Positions 1 to 6,934 of a stretch of 64,000 nt of DNA are shown here, piece after piece. Under the pieces are notes generated by a model. It saw only the letters and a list, made by a program, of their open reading frames with translations. It was not told the DNA's origin and made no database searches. Source of the stretch: Methanothrix sp. (lineage in GTDB: Archaea; Halobacteriota; Methanosarcinia; Methanotrichales; Methanotrichaceae); contig NZ_JADJJX010000001.1 in assembly GCF_016706325.1 (NCBI RefSeq), positions 62,001 to 126,000 on the forward strand, given 5' to 3'. Each line of letters begins with the position of its first letter. The stretch's first letter is position 1. A program made the position numbers and the translations under genes.

Positions 1-65
1 CCCTGAGGGTGCTCTTGTGGAGAGGGTCCTGACTCCACATCAATTTTTATAAAATTTAAAAAATC

Positions 66-120
66 TTTCGACCGCAAGTTTTAAGTAAAACTAATTTGTA
101 TTAAATCAAATTTAGTGGAC
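66..120 (+). promoter_or_regulatory. Promoter/operator region of the first small gene
   Basis: An AT-rich block with TTAAGTAAAACTAATTTG followed by TATTAAATCAAATTTAG. Almost the same block recurs at 2024-2060 in front of the receiver gene, and the TATTAAATCAA core also occurs at the promoters near 6130, 11180 and 17185. The likely TATA element is TATTAAAT. The flanking ACTAATTTG/CAAATTTAG pair is an imperfect inverted repeat that could bind a regulator. Promoter role is inferred from position and similarity. Confidence 0.5.
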
Positions 121-230
121 CAAGGAATCCACGCGTCCATTCAGATCAGGAGGTGGGAGCAAACTGCGGTTTGGCGCCCACTTCCATCTCCCACTTATAA
201 GCTGGAATGGACAGCTAAGGAGGGCATAAG
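121..230 (+). ncRNA. Structured 5' leader, copy 1
   Basis: The leader folds on paper as nested stems. GTCCATTC (135-142) pairs with GAATGGAC (205-212), GTGGG (153-157) with CCCAC (177-181), and CAAAC (160-164) with GTTTG (169-173) around a TGCG loop. It ends at a strong ribosome site, AAGGAGG (217-223), 7 nt before the ATG at 231. A diverged copy lies at about 2061-2172 with its inner stem preserved by different bases, which suggests the fold is selected. It could be a cis-regulatory RNA, but it matches no riboswitch class I recognise. Confidence 0.5.
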
Positions 231-500
231 ATGGCAGATGAGAGAAGTTCCATAAAAATGAAAGACTTGAACGAGACGTTGTCCAATTATGAAGTTCAGA
301 GCCTGGAGGGGGTCATACTGGAGGGCGACATAGAGATCGAGATGGATCTCTCCAGCGGTGCGCAGCCCCTGCTCGTGCAGTCGCTGGGCCAGGAATTCAC
401 AAAGCTCGCTGTGGAGCTGTTCAGTTTCTCCCGGGCAATGGGATATCCGGTTGATTCTATGCTTCAGACGGCAAAGACCGTAGGATCAGCGGGCAAGTAG
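231..500 (+). CDS. Small acidic protein of unknown function (89 aa)
   Basis: I do not recognise this family. The start is firm because AAGGAGG lies 7 nt upstream. The protein has no signal peptide or membrane segment. It is Glu/Asp-rich in the middle (LEGDIEIEMDL) and then looks helical. The first codons of this gene (ATG GCA GA.. GAG.. AGT) are also found behind the second copy of the leader at 2173, where the frame closes after 15 codons. The unit of leader plus gene start was therefore duplicated and the second copy replaced by a receiver gene. The structured leader suggests post-transcriptional control. Confidence 0.65.
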   Translation: MADERSSIKMKDLNETLSNYEVQSLEGVILEGDIEIEMDLSSGAQPLLVQSLGQEFTKLAVELFSFSRAMGYPVDSMLQTAKTVGSAGK

Positions 501-596
501 CGCATCTAGATCAGATGGCAAGTAAACTGAGAACTGCGTCCTTCCGGAGACTGGAGATCTCAGGGCTATAGTATATCAGGAAATGAGGGTGAAGTG

Positions 597-1085
597 ATGC
601 CAAAATTTTGTGGGTTTGATCCGAAGCCGGCAACTCGTCAAGCAGTGAAAAAGTTTGAAGATGAAGTGATGATTGGAAAAGACTATCGTTTCCTTATCCC
701 TACGGTATACCTCGATGTGAATGAAAAATGTTGGTCAGTTGCTATAGCATATAGCACATCTCGTCCTCCTGGTATGCATTGGCAAGAAAATCTGCTAGAA
801 GTACGGTACACCTATTCTCTCAAAAATAAGGTGCCTTTGACACTGATGCGATCTGATCCCTTTGAGGACATCCCGATCGTCGGCCGGACCTTTGAAGATC
901 CTGATACCTTTGCACTGTATGCAATAACTAAAGAAAGGGAGCTTGTGAACTGTCCAGATCCAGATAAGCAACGGAATGAAGGCGTCCCGATCATTGGCCG
1001 GACTTTTATAGATCCCGATATCTACGAAAAGGAACTTCTGAATCGCCTGGCAGATCCATATGAACTGCAGGATGAGAAGCTTTAG
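597..1085 (+). CDS. Hypothetical protein with a short internal repeat (162 aa)
   Basis: Unrecognised soluble protein. GTG 594 and ATG 597 are adjacent possible starts; ATG 597 is chosen, with GAGGGTG upstream. The C-terminal half carries two copies of a motif of the form P-I-(V/I)-G-R-T-F-x-D-P-D, near residues 93-104 and 131-142, each followed by a hydrophobic or Tyr position. There is no signal peptide or metal-ligand cluster. It may have arisen by internal duplication. It stands alone between the 89-aa gene and a MITE-like element. Confidence 0.5.
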   Translation: MPKFCGFDPKPATRQAVKKFEDEVMIGKDYRFLIPTVYLDVNEKCWSVAIAYSTSRPPGMHWQENLLEVRYTYSLKNKVPLTLMRSDPFEDIPIVGRTFEDPDTFALYAITKERELVNCPDPDKQRNEGVPIIGRTFIDPDIYEKELLNRLADPYELQDEKL

Positions 1086-1168
1086 CGGTACCTGGCACGC
1101 AACCGTATCATATAGGAGATGAAGGTTGTCAAATAATGTGAGGATAAAGAATGCAATATTAAAACAAA

Positions 1169-1365
1169 TGTATGTGTTTAGCTCATCATAATCGATATCA
1201 TTGAGCCCATTCAGCAGCATCCTGCGCAACCAATTCTCAATAGTAGATTTCGGACAAGACCAGTTATTATCATCGTTTTCCATCTGGGATAGGTTATTTA
1301 CCTCATGCTCATCATGAGATGAAACCAGCATCAATCGAACTATTCAGTGGAGCTAAACACATACA
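1169..1365. mobile_element. MITE-like element with 16-bp inverted ends
   Basis: TGTATGTGTTTAGCTC at 1169-1184 is repeated exactly in inverted orientation at 1350-1365, enclosing 165 bp. A minus-strand frame inside reads with plausible protein character (ENWLRRMLLNGLND) but has no full-length gene. A short inverted-repeat-bounded element without a transposase is typical of a MITE or a deleted insertion sequence. The target duplication is unclear. This covers most of the gene-free stretch 1086-1393. Confidence 0.5.
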
Positions 1366-1393
1366 AATAAATAAACCAGTGGTCCTTTAGACC

Positions 1394-1591
1394 TCAATCT
1401 ACCTCCCACGCAGCCAGTACCCTGTCTACGTTTATGTAGTCTCTTCTTCCGGCATTTTCAAGGACCAAGACCCCATCGGCGCTATCCACAACTTTGCCTT
1501 TGAGCCTGTCTGACTTTCCGGTTCCAAAGTATACCTCTATCGTCTTATCGAATAGGCGCTCTGATACAAACTTGTCCAGCATATGTCTCAC
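1394..1591 (-). CDS. Small Sm/SH3-barrel-like protein (65 aa)
   Basis: The pattern of beta-strands is typical of an Sm/Hfq-like or SH3-like small barrel: a strand with KTIEVYFGTGK, a loop, LKGKVVDSADGVLVLENAG, then RDYINVDRVLAAWEV. The last part resembles the Sm2 strand of LSm proteins. Conserved small proteins of this kind occur in methanogens without an assigned function; RNA binding is possible but not shown. The start ATG 1591 has an upstream MRHMLDKF context with a second ATG at codon 4. Confidence 0.6.
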   Translation of the reverse strand: MRHMLDKFVSERLFDKTIEVYFGTGKSDRLKGKVVDSADGVLVLENAGRRDYINVDRVLAAWEVD

Positions 1592-1692
1592 CTCAGGTCT
1601 ATTGCTTCCTCAATGAGATATATACTTTTCTGATTAAAAAATTGATTTATGGAAGGTGCACTTGATAAATCCGGCTTGATTTTTATCGCAAT

Positions 1693-1980
1693 ATCCCGAT
1701 GCTTGCATCGGGGATAAAGGGCATCCGTATCTAACTTAGGGATTAAATCAGATCCGAGTAGTATTATCTTTATGCGGCGACGCCTCGGATGCCCCGTCTG
1801 CCGGGCGGTGGGGTGCGTCGCCGCCGTTTCACTTTATAGTAATACTCCGATGCTTGCTTGGGGGATAAAGGGCATGCGCATTCAACTTGGGTTTGAGTCA
1901 GCTTAGCTTGGAACCATTTTCATGTGGCGGCGCTTGGATGCTTCGCTACTGCTATTCCTCTTTGGATACAGTTCCCCATT
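1693..1980. repeat. Tandem ~150-bp intergenic repeat with strong hairpins
   Basis: Two diverged copies are spaced 151 bp apart. CCGATGCTTGC...GGGGATAAAGGGCAT occurs at about 1696 and 1847, and a GC-rich block (CGGCG..GC..GGATGC) at about 1774 and 1925. Copy 1 holds two hairpins: ATCCCGATGC pairing with GCATCGGGGAT (1693-1715), and GCGGCGACGC pairing with GCGTCGCCGC (1774-1824, loop about 31 nt with further pairing). The flanking gene-free stretch 1592-2023 contains nothing else I can identify. It could be a terminator array, a REP-like element or a small RNA. Confidence 0.5.
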
Positions 1981-2023
1981 GATAACAGATCTGGTCGCTT
2001 TCAGGAGTAGCATACCACAATCT

Positions 2024-2180
2024 TTAAGTAAAGTAAATTTGTATTAAATCAAAATTAGTGGATAACAAAATGCACACCCCTATTCAAATCCGGAGATGGG
2101 TGCTGACTGCAGTTTGGCACCCACTTCCATTTCCCACTTATAAGCTGGAATGGACAACTTAGGAGGCATGAGATGGCAGA
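2024..2180 (+). ncRNA. Structured 5' leader, copy 2, with promoter
   Basis: This is a diverged duplicate of 66-235. It holds TTAAGTAAAGTAAATTTG, TATTAAATCAAAATTAGTGG, and then the leader whose inner stem is GGGTGC (2098-2103) pairing with GCACCC (2117-2122). GGAATGGAC is retained at about 2148-2155 but its left partner is degraded. A ribosome site TTAGGAGG precedes ATG 2173, whose frame stops after 15 codons. The 14-mer TAAAGTAAATTTGT at 2029-2042 is a loose match to the operator-like sites upstream of the binding-protein genes. Confidence 0.5.
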
Positions 2181-2210
2181 GGAGAAAAGTTGCCTGAAGA
2201 TTCACAGTAG

Positions 2211-2621
2211 GTGGCCTTAAAAGTGTTCGCGAAGGAAGGATCCTACAATACCGTGCGCATATTGCTTGCGGAAGACAACCCTTGCAGCCAGGAGTTGATG
2301 CTGAGAATGCTCAAGTACATGGGACTCTATGCAGACGTCGCCAATGATGGGCTTGATGTTCTTCATGCCCTGGAAACCCGGTCCTATGATGTGATTTTAA
2401 TGGACATACAGATGCCCAAGATGGATGGCCTTGAGGCAACCAAAGCCATACGCCATCGCTGGCACGATCGAAGCATAAAAATCATCGCCGTTACAGGCTG
2501 CAACCAGGAAGAGGATCGTGAGATGTGCTTCCAGGCAGGAATGGATGATTATATGTGCAAACCGGTAAAGAGAGAAGATCTCGAGAGCGTGCTCAGCCGT
2601 TACCGATCCCATGGTCATTAA
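2211..2621 (+). CDS. Stand-alone CheY-like response regulator receiver protein
   Basis: A single receiver domain fills the protein. The acidic pair is in LLAEDNP, the phospho-acceptor Asp is in LMDIQMPKMDG, the switch Thr in AVTG, and the conserved Lys in CKPVKRE. There is no output domain, so it probably relays phosphate or acts by protein binding. GTG 2211 gives 136 aa; GTG 2253 (VRILLAEDN) is an equally plausible start that removes a non-conserved N-terminus. It follows a hijacked copy of the upstream leader. No histidine kinase lies in the window. The next gene, a winged-helix regulator, is 20 nt downstream and may be co-transcribed. Confidence 0.85.
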   Translation: MALKVFAKEGSYNTVRILLAEDNPCSQELMLRMLKYMGLYADVANDGLDVLHALETRSYDVILMDIQMPKMDGLEATKAIRHRWHDRSIKIIAVTGCNQEEDREMCFQAGMDDYMCKPVKREDLESVLSRYRSHGH

Positions 2622-2641
2622 AATCATAATGAGGATTGCCG

Positions 2642-3430
2642 ATGATCAACGTACTTAAAAGCAAGCGAGAAAGCTCTCGCTTTCAGATCCTGGTAGAGAT
2701 AGCTGCCCACCAGCCCAATCTGCGCCAGAAGGAGGTAGCAGATAGACTTGACCTGACCCCACAGGCCATCTCGGAATACATCAAGGAGCTCGTGGCAGAA
2801 GGCCTGGTTACTACAGACGGACGCATGCGATACAGAATTACCAAGGAAGGTGTGGAGTGGTTGCTCGAGAGCGCAGCTGAGCTAAAACAATATGCTCGAG
2901 CGGTTATGGAGGACATTATCAGCCATGTCTCTGTCTGGAGTGCATTGGCAGAATCAGACCTCATTAAGGGTGAAAAGGTATCCCTGGAGATGCGGGATGG
3001 GCTCCTCTATGCGAATAAAAAAGACGACATAGAAGCTAAAGGCATAACCATCTCAGATGCTTCTGCGGGTGAGGATATTGGAGTATCTGATCTCAAAGGC
3101 CTGATAAGTCTTGAGGAAGGACGGATAATCGTATGCAAGGTGCCGCGAATCCAGATAGGGGGATCCAGAAATGTCGATCTCGATCTTCTGAGAGAGAGGG
3201 TCTCAGGCTATGAGATGGTCGGCTCCTTAGGCATCGAGGCTCTTGTGGCCCTTAGAAAGATAAAGAGAGAGCCAGATGTGATCTTCGGTGCGAAGCAGGC
3301 TGTGATAGAGGCCGCCTATCACGGTATTAGCTCAGTCGTCGTCAGTGTGGACGAGCAGATCCCCGGTATCCTGGAACGCCTGGAGTCTGAAGGATTGAAG
3401 TACGAGCTATTTGACCTGACATTGACCTGA
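2642..3430 (+). CDS. Winged-helix transcriptional regulator (263 aa)
   Basis: The N-terminal 70 residues form a MarR/ArsR-like winged helix: QKEVADRLDLTPQAISEYIKELVAEGLV is the helix-turn-helix, followed by a wing with DGRMRYRITKEG. Residues 90-263 are an archaeal effector-like domain of the DUF7839 type, without recognisable metal clusters. ATG 2642 is chosen over TTG 2636 because GAGGA sits at 2631-2635. It is the only classical DNA-binding regulator in the window, and its own operon carries a loose copy of the operator-like site (2029-2042). It is therefore a candidate regulator of the neighbouring binding-protein genes; that link is inference. Confidence 0.8.
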   Translation: MINVLKSKRESSRFQILVEIAAHQPNLRQKEVADRLDLTPQAISEYIKELVAEGLVTTDGRMRYRITKEGVEWLLESAAELKQYARAVMEDIISHVSVWSALAESDLIKGEKVSLEMRDGLLYANKKDDIEAKGITISDASAGEDIGVSDLKGLISLEEGRIIVCKVPRIQIGGSRNVDLDLLRERVSGYEMVGSLGIEALVALRKIKREPDVIFGAKQAVIEAAYHGISSVVVSVDEQIPGILERLESEGLKYELFDLTLT

Positions 3431-3434
3431 GATG

Positions 3435-3460
3435 TGAGGCGACATGGTTTTGTCGCCTCA
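3435..3460 (+). terminator. Hairpin terminator between convergent genes
   Basis: TGAGGCGACA and TGTCGCCTCA form a perfect 10-bp stem with a TGGTTT loop, 4 nt after the stop of the winged-helix gene and followed by TTTG. It sits between convergent genes and could act in both directions. Confidence 0.65.
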
Positions 3461-3503
3461 TTTGCCAGTTTGCTGTATGCGGGTGCCTACCAATATTTAG
3501 CTC

Positions 3504-4781
3504 TCAGGCGACAGCATGATTTTCCGCCTGTGGCGGGTAGATGAAGGTCCCGTTCTTGTACACATTGAAGCTCAGGCCTGGACAGTATTTATCGATGAAC
3601 TCCTGGTGCATTGCCTGAGGGTCTAGTTCATCAAATAATTCTGGATGTAGCCACTTTGCCATGTACGCCACTGCTATCTGATAACTGAAGCCGTAGGAGA
3701 GCCCTTCGTCAATGATGTAGACCCTGCCTTCTTTGACAGCGTTCACATCGGCAAGCTCAGGCCGGTTCAGGATTTCTTCTCTAGCCTCGCTCATGACTGA
3801 GAAGTCATTGGCTGGGTATCCTACATCGTTTCTCAGTTGCTTAAAGATGATGTCCGGATTGCTAGTTACTACTGCCTCAGGATCAGCCTCGAAGTAGAGA
3901 GGCGAGTCCTCAAATATGTTAATTCCACCGGCCATCTCGAGATAGGTCTGAGCGCCTGAACCATTGCCGCCGTATGCTTTGTAATTGCCGAATGAGGACT
4001 CCACATATACTCTGGGCTTCTCCTCATCGGAGAGTCTTGCCGTTTTGGCCGTTATAGCGTCGATATACTTGTATTGGAAGTTTTCCAGGTAATCCTTTGC
4101 CTCATCTCTGCGGTTCAAGATATAGCCGAGCTTTGTAGTCTCCTCTGCGAAGGAATAAGGTGTTTTTGAGGTGAAATCGAGGCCTACCACGGAGGTGTTG
4201 CCAGGTAGCTTATCATAGAGTTCCTTTGTCCATGAGGTTGCGCCCAATAGCAGATCGGGTTGATATTTGAATATCGCCTCCGGATTTGGAGGATAACCTC
4301 CGATTGATGGCATTTCGGCGCCTTGAGGGAAGAACACGTCCTTTTTCTTGGTGCTATCTTCGATGGCAACTACCTTGTCAAGCTCGCCGAACATCCTCAA
4401 TGCCTCATTGTTGTATATCGATATGGAAACAATTCGCCGTACAGGCTTTTTAATAGTAGCTACTCTTTTGTAGCTATCCACTATCGTCAGGTTCTCTTCC
4501 GTCCCTGCAATTATCTTTTTTATCTGATCTAAATCAAGCTCATTCACATTGCCGTCGTAATTAGCATCGGCCAAATCCGTCGATTCCCTAGCTCCGCTGA
4601 TGATTTCCTCCACATAGACGATATCGCTTTCGTCTATGGTCTGATCCATATTTGCATTTCCGTAAATTCCCAGGACGAAGTCAGACTCGGCTGCAGATGC
4701 TGCCGTTATTAATAGCAGAAGATATACTGCTGCCACTGTTATGCTTACTATCTCTTTCATATCTGCCTCAATTATCTTCAA
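3504..4781 (-). CDS. BtuF/FecB-type binding protein with N-terminal dockerin pair
   Basis: Residues 1-30 are a signal peptide (LLLLITAASAAES). Residues about 38-93 contain two dockerin-type Ca-binding repeats (NANMDQTIDESD and DANYDGNVNELD, each followed by a helix). Residues 100-415 are a class III periplasmic-binding fold (Peripla_BP_2): VRRIVSISIYNNEALRMFG, then PDLLLGATSW, then GGINIFED, then VKEGRVYIID. The family delivers corrinoids, heme or metal chelates to ABC importers. A dockerin on a binding protein suggests attachment to a cohesin-bearing surface scaffold. It follows the next binding protein by 18 nt, so the two form one operon read from the promoter near 5870. Confidence 0.85.
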   Translation of the reverse strand: MKIIEADMKEIVSITVAAVYLLLLITAASAAESDFVLGIYGNANMDQTIDESDIVYVEEIISGARESTDLADANYDGNVNELDLDQIKKIIAGTEENLTIVDSYKRVATIKKPVRRIVSISIYNNEALRMFGELDKVVAIEDSTKKKDVFFPQGAEMPSIGGYPPNPEAIFKYQPDLLLGATSWTKELYDKLPGNTSVVGLDFTSKTPYSFAEETTKLGYILNRRDEAKDYLENFQYKYIDAITAKTARLSDEEKPRVYVESSFGNYKAYGGNGSGAQTYLEMAGGINIFEDSPLYFEADPEAVVTSNPDIIFKQLRNDVGYPANDFSVMSEAREEILNRPELADVNAVKEGRVYIIDEGLSYGFSYQIAVAYMAKWLHPELFDELDPQAMHQEFIDKYCPGLSFNVYKNGTFIYPPQAENHAVA

Positions 4782-4799
4782 ATATTAAAAAAATATGAA

Positions 4800-5819
4800 T
4801 CAGCTGGCTGAGCCGGTGGGATAGATATATACCCCATCCAGTTGACTCAGACCGTAGAACTTCTCTGCAAGCTCCTGGTGGACCGCCTCTGGATCTATAT
4901 CCCGAAACCTCTCGGGATAGAACATCTTGGCCATGTAAAGCTGGCAGATGACAGAGCGTACCCCATATCTGATCTCTCCAGAGATCAGGTAAACCCGGCC
5001 CTCTTTGACCGCTTTCACATCAGCAAGCTCAGAGCGAGCGATGATCTCATCTCTCAGCGTTTTCAGCTCATCCTCTGTGAATGTCTTGTCGCTGGACCTC
5101 TGCTGGATTATCACATCCGGATCGGTCTCCACCACCCACTCCGGGCTGACGGTGGGATACGAATGAGTGCTGTTGCCCAGACCTTTTGCAATATTATCCC
5201 CACCTGCGAGCCGGATCAATGTATCAGAGGGATTGCCGCTTGAAACCGTGTAGTACGGCTTTCCAGCCCATTCGAAGAAGACCTTGGGCTTATCCTCTGG
5301 CTTCAGATCGGCAGTGCGTTCTTTGATCAGATCCTGATAGCCTTCGATGAAACCGGTGATTTCCTGGGCACGCTCTTCTTTCCCCATTATTGTCCCCAGC
5401 TTTTCCATTACTCCCAAGTCTTTGGCCGGATCCACGATAGACTCGAGCATAACGGGGATTTCTGCGCCTTCAAGCTCCTTCAAATCATCGTTGGTGAGCA
5501 TTGTATCGGCGATCACCAGGTCCGGATTAAGCGAGACTATCAGCTCCAGGTCAGGGGAATGGGAGCTCTTTCCAGCAATAGGTACCTCTTCCAAAGCCGG
5601 AGGGAAATGAGAATACGAGTCTCTTCCCACCAGGATCTCTCTGCCGTCCAGCGCATAAAGGTACTCTGCCACACCAGTCCCCAGCGATACCACCTTTTGC
5701 ACCGGCACATCTACACTCACAGAGCGTCCGGTGGAGTCAACAATTGTGATATTCTCAGCACTTCCTGCCGTTATGAGAAGACTGAGGAATACCAGCATCA
5801 AGACTATGTTTTTTCGCAA
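4800..5819 (-). CDS. BtuF-like substrate-binding protein (339 aa)
   Basis: A signal peptide (VLMLVFLSLLITAGSAE) precedes a complete Peripla_BP_2 fold. It contains VQKVVSLGTGVAEYLYALDG, LVGRDSYSHFP, NPDLVIADTMLTNDD, a long inter-lobe helix, FFEWAGKPYYTVSSG, AGGDNIAKG, and a C-terminal YMAKMFYPERFRDIDPEAVHQE. It closely resembles the proteins at 12279 and 13142 and probably binds the same ligand class. It is the first gene of a two-gene operon. The TATA and operator-like palindrome lie 40-60 nt upstream. The ligand (corrinoid, heme or metal chelate) cannot be decided from sequence. Confidence 0.88.
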   Translation of the reverse strand: MRKNIVLMLVFLSLLITAGSAENITIVDSTGRSVSVDVPVQKVVSLGTGVAEYLYALDGREILVGRDSYSHFPPALEEVPIAGKSSHSPDLELIVSLNPDLVIADTMLTNDDLKELEGAEIPVMLESIVDPAKDLGVMEKLGTIMGKEERAQEITGFIEGYQDLIKERTADLKPEDKPKVFFEWAGKPYYTVSSGNPSDTLIRLAGGDNIAKGLGNSTHSYPTVSPEWVVETDPDVIIQQRSSDKTFTEDELKTLRDEIIARSELADVKAVKEGRVYLISGEIRYGVRSVICQLYMAKMFYPERFRDIDPEAVHQELAEKFYGLSQLDGVYIYPTGSAS

Positions 5820-5856
5820 TTGCTCATCCTCCTTTATAAGACAAATTTGCAGTAAA

Positions 5857-5881
5857 ACAAGTTTACTTGTATATAAAGTAT
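5857..5881 (-). promoter_or_regulatory. Promoter with operator-like palindrome for the binding-protein operon
   Basis: On the minus strand a TATA box CTTTATATA (5870-5878) is followed at once by ACAAGTAAACTTGT (5857-5870), a perfect 6-2-6 palindrome. On the plus strand it reads ACAAGTTTACTTGT. Near-identical 14-mers lie at 11187-11200 (TCAAGTTTGCTTGT) and 56585-56598 (TCAAGTTTATTTGA), each upstream of another binding-protein gene. Its place just downstream of TATA suggests repression. Confidence 0.65.
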
Positions 5882-6120
5882 AGGTTAATTATTTTCTAGA
5901 ATAGTAATAAATAAAATTTTGCAACTAAAAAGCGTTATTAATGCCTGCTCTTCCGTTATGGTCTGAGAACCATAGAGGGAATCGATGGCGGCATATCCTG
6001 CTGAGTAGTGAACGAACTGCATCACTAAAGGTGCGATTCACTCTCCAGGCAGCGGAACTTTGCCTCTCACGCACCCTTGACTCATCATTTCTGGTCTATG
6101 ATTGATCCCACTTATTGTTC
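5882..6120. other. Divergent intergenic region with paired hairpins
   Basis: This gene-free stretch lies between divergent transcription units. It holds TATGGT-CTGAGA-ACCATA (5955-5972) and a larger stem GGTGCG (6030-6035) pairing with CGCACC (6070-6075), with AGGCA/TGCCT nested inside. I see no ORF with coding character. It may hold a small RNA or terminator for an upstream transcript. Confidence 0.3.
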
Positions 6121-6122
6121 AC

Positions 6123-6172
6123 CGAAAGGTTATTAAATCAAACCAACTAGACTTAAACCAAATATGGTTAAA
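6123..6172 (+). promoter_or_regulatory. BRE/TATA promoter and operator of the CbiC-like gene
   Basis: CGAAAGG (6123-6129) is the BRE, TTATTAAAT (6130-6138) the TATA box, and TCAAACCAACTAGA (6138-6151) lies at the operator position. A second inverted repeat, TTAAACCAAATATGGTTAA, follows at 6153-6171. The same order of BRE, TATTAAATCAA and a CTWG core is seen at 11171 and 17174. Confidence 0.6.
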
Positions 6173-6227
6173 TCGACCTGGTTATTGAGCGCAGCCGCTG
6201 AATTGAAAAGAGATTGAGGCGGAGCAG

Positions 6228-6854
6228 ATGGATGAGAACTATTCCGATATAAGTGCCACTACTCGTGAGGCGATGGACATAAGCAGAAGGAGCAGAAAGA
6301 TCATCTCAGAGATAGTGGGGAACTCGACTCCAGAGGACAGAGTTAGACAGAGATGTGCCATAGCTACGGGAGATCCCAATGTGGCTGAGATCCTCAGGTT
6401 TGTAAAGGACCCGGTAAATGCAGGACTCAAAGCATTGGATGCAAAGGCCAGGATATTTGTGGATATCAACATGGTGAAAGAAGGTGTGCTCAAAAAAGGC
6501 CATCAATCCTCCATTAGAGTCATGATTGGAAGAGGAGATGAGCTGGCCGAAAGCAAAGGCATAACCAGAGCTTCAGCAGGCGTTTTGGCATTTAAAGAAG
6601 AGCTATCTGAAAGCATAGTGCTGATAGGCAATGCGCCATCAGCACTTCTGACTCTCTGCGACCTTATAGTCTCTGGAGATGTTATGCCAGCACTTGTAAT
6701 TGGAACGCCCGTCGGCTTTGTTAATGCGGCAATAAGCAAGGAACATCTCAGGTGCCTTGATGCACCATCCATATCAGTTGTGGGAACGCGCGGCGGGACG
6801 CCCATTGCGGTAGCAGCCATGAACGAGATGATAAATATGTATAATAGCTCATAA
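6228..6854 (+). CDS. CbiC/CobH-like precorrin-8X methylmutase homologue lacking the catalytic His
   Basis: The whole protein (208 aa) follows the CbiC/CobH fold. Family signatures are ATGDPNVAEILRF, ARIFVDINMVKEGV, the Arg of TRAS, IGNAPSALLTL, TPVGFVNAAISKE and GTRGGTPIAVAAMNEM. CbiC catalyses the 11-to-12 methyl shift in corrin synthesis and uses a His in the sequence RM(I/V)HACG. Here the corresponding stretch is RCAIATG, so Ile45 replaces that His. The protein should still bind a tetrapyrrole but probably does not do the usual shift. It lies opposite the nitrogenase-like genes and shares promoter features with the CobN and binding-protein operons. It may be a tetrapyrrole carrier or a neofunctionalised enzyme. 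Confidence 0.85.
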   Translation: MDENYSDISATTREAMDISRRSRKIISEIVGNSTPEDRVRQRCAIATGDPNVAEILRFVKDPVNAGLKALDAKARIFVDINMVKEGVLKKGHQSSIRVMIGRGDELAESKGITRASAGVLAFKEELSESIVLIGNAPSALLTLCDLIVSGDVMPALVIGTPVGFVNAAISKEHLRCLDAPSISVVGTRGGTPIAVAAMNEMINMYNSS

Positions 6855-6890
6855 AACTTTATATTCATACCTCCTTTTTCCTTTTATTCT

Positions 6891-6920
6891 AAAATGTCAT
6901 ACATTTACTATGGCATTTTT
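6891..6920. terminator. Bidirectional terminator between convergent genes
   Basis: AAAATGTCAT (6891-6900) pairs over 10 bp with ATGGCATTTT (6910-6919, one G-T wobble) around a 9-nt loop and is followed by T residues. A pyrimidine tract (6870-6890) precedes it. It separates the CbiC-like gene from the convergent NifH-like gene. Confidence 0.6.
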
Positions 6921-6934
6921 AAATTCAATAAGCC

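Noticed and set aside
795..1334. 179-codon minus-strand ORF
   Set aside because: Shadow of the 597-1085 gene joined to the MITE-like spacer; no coherent protein features throughout.
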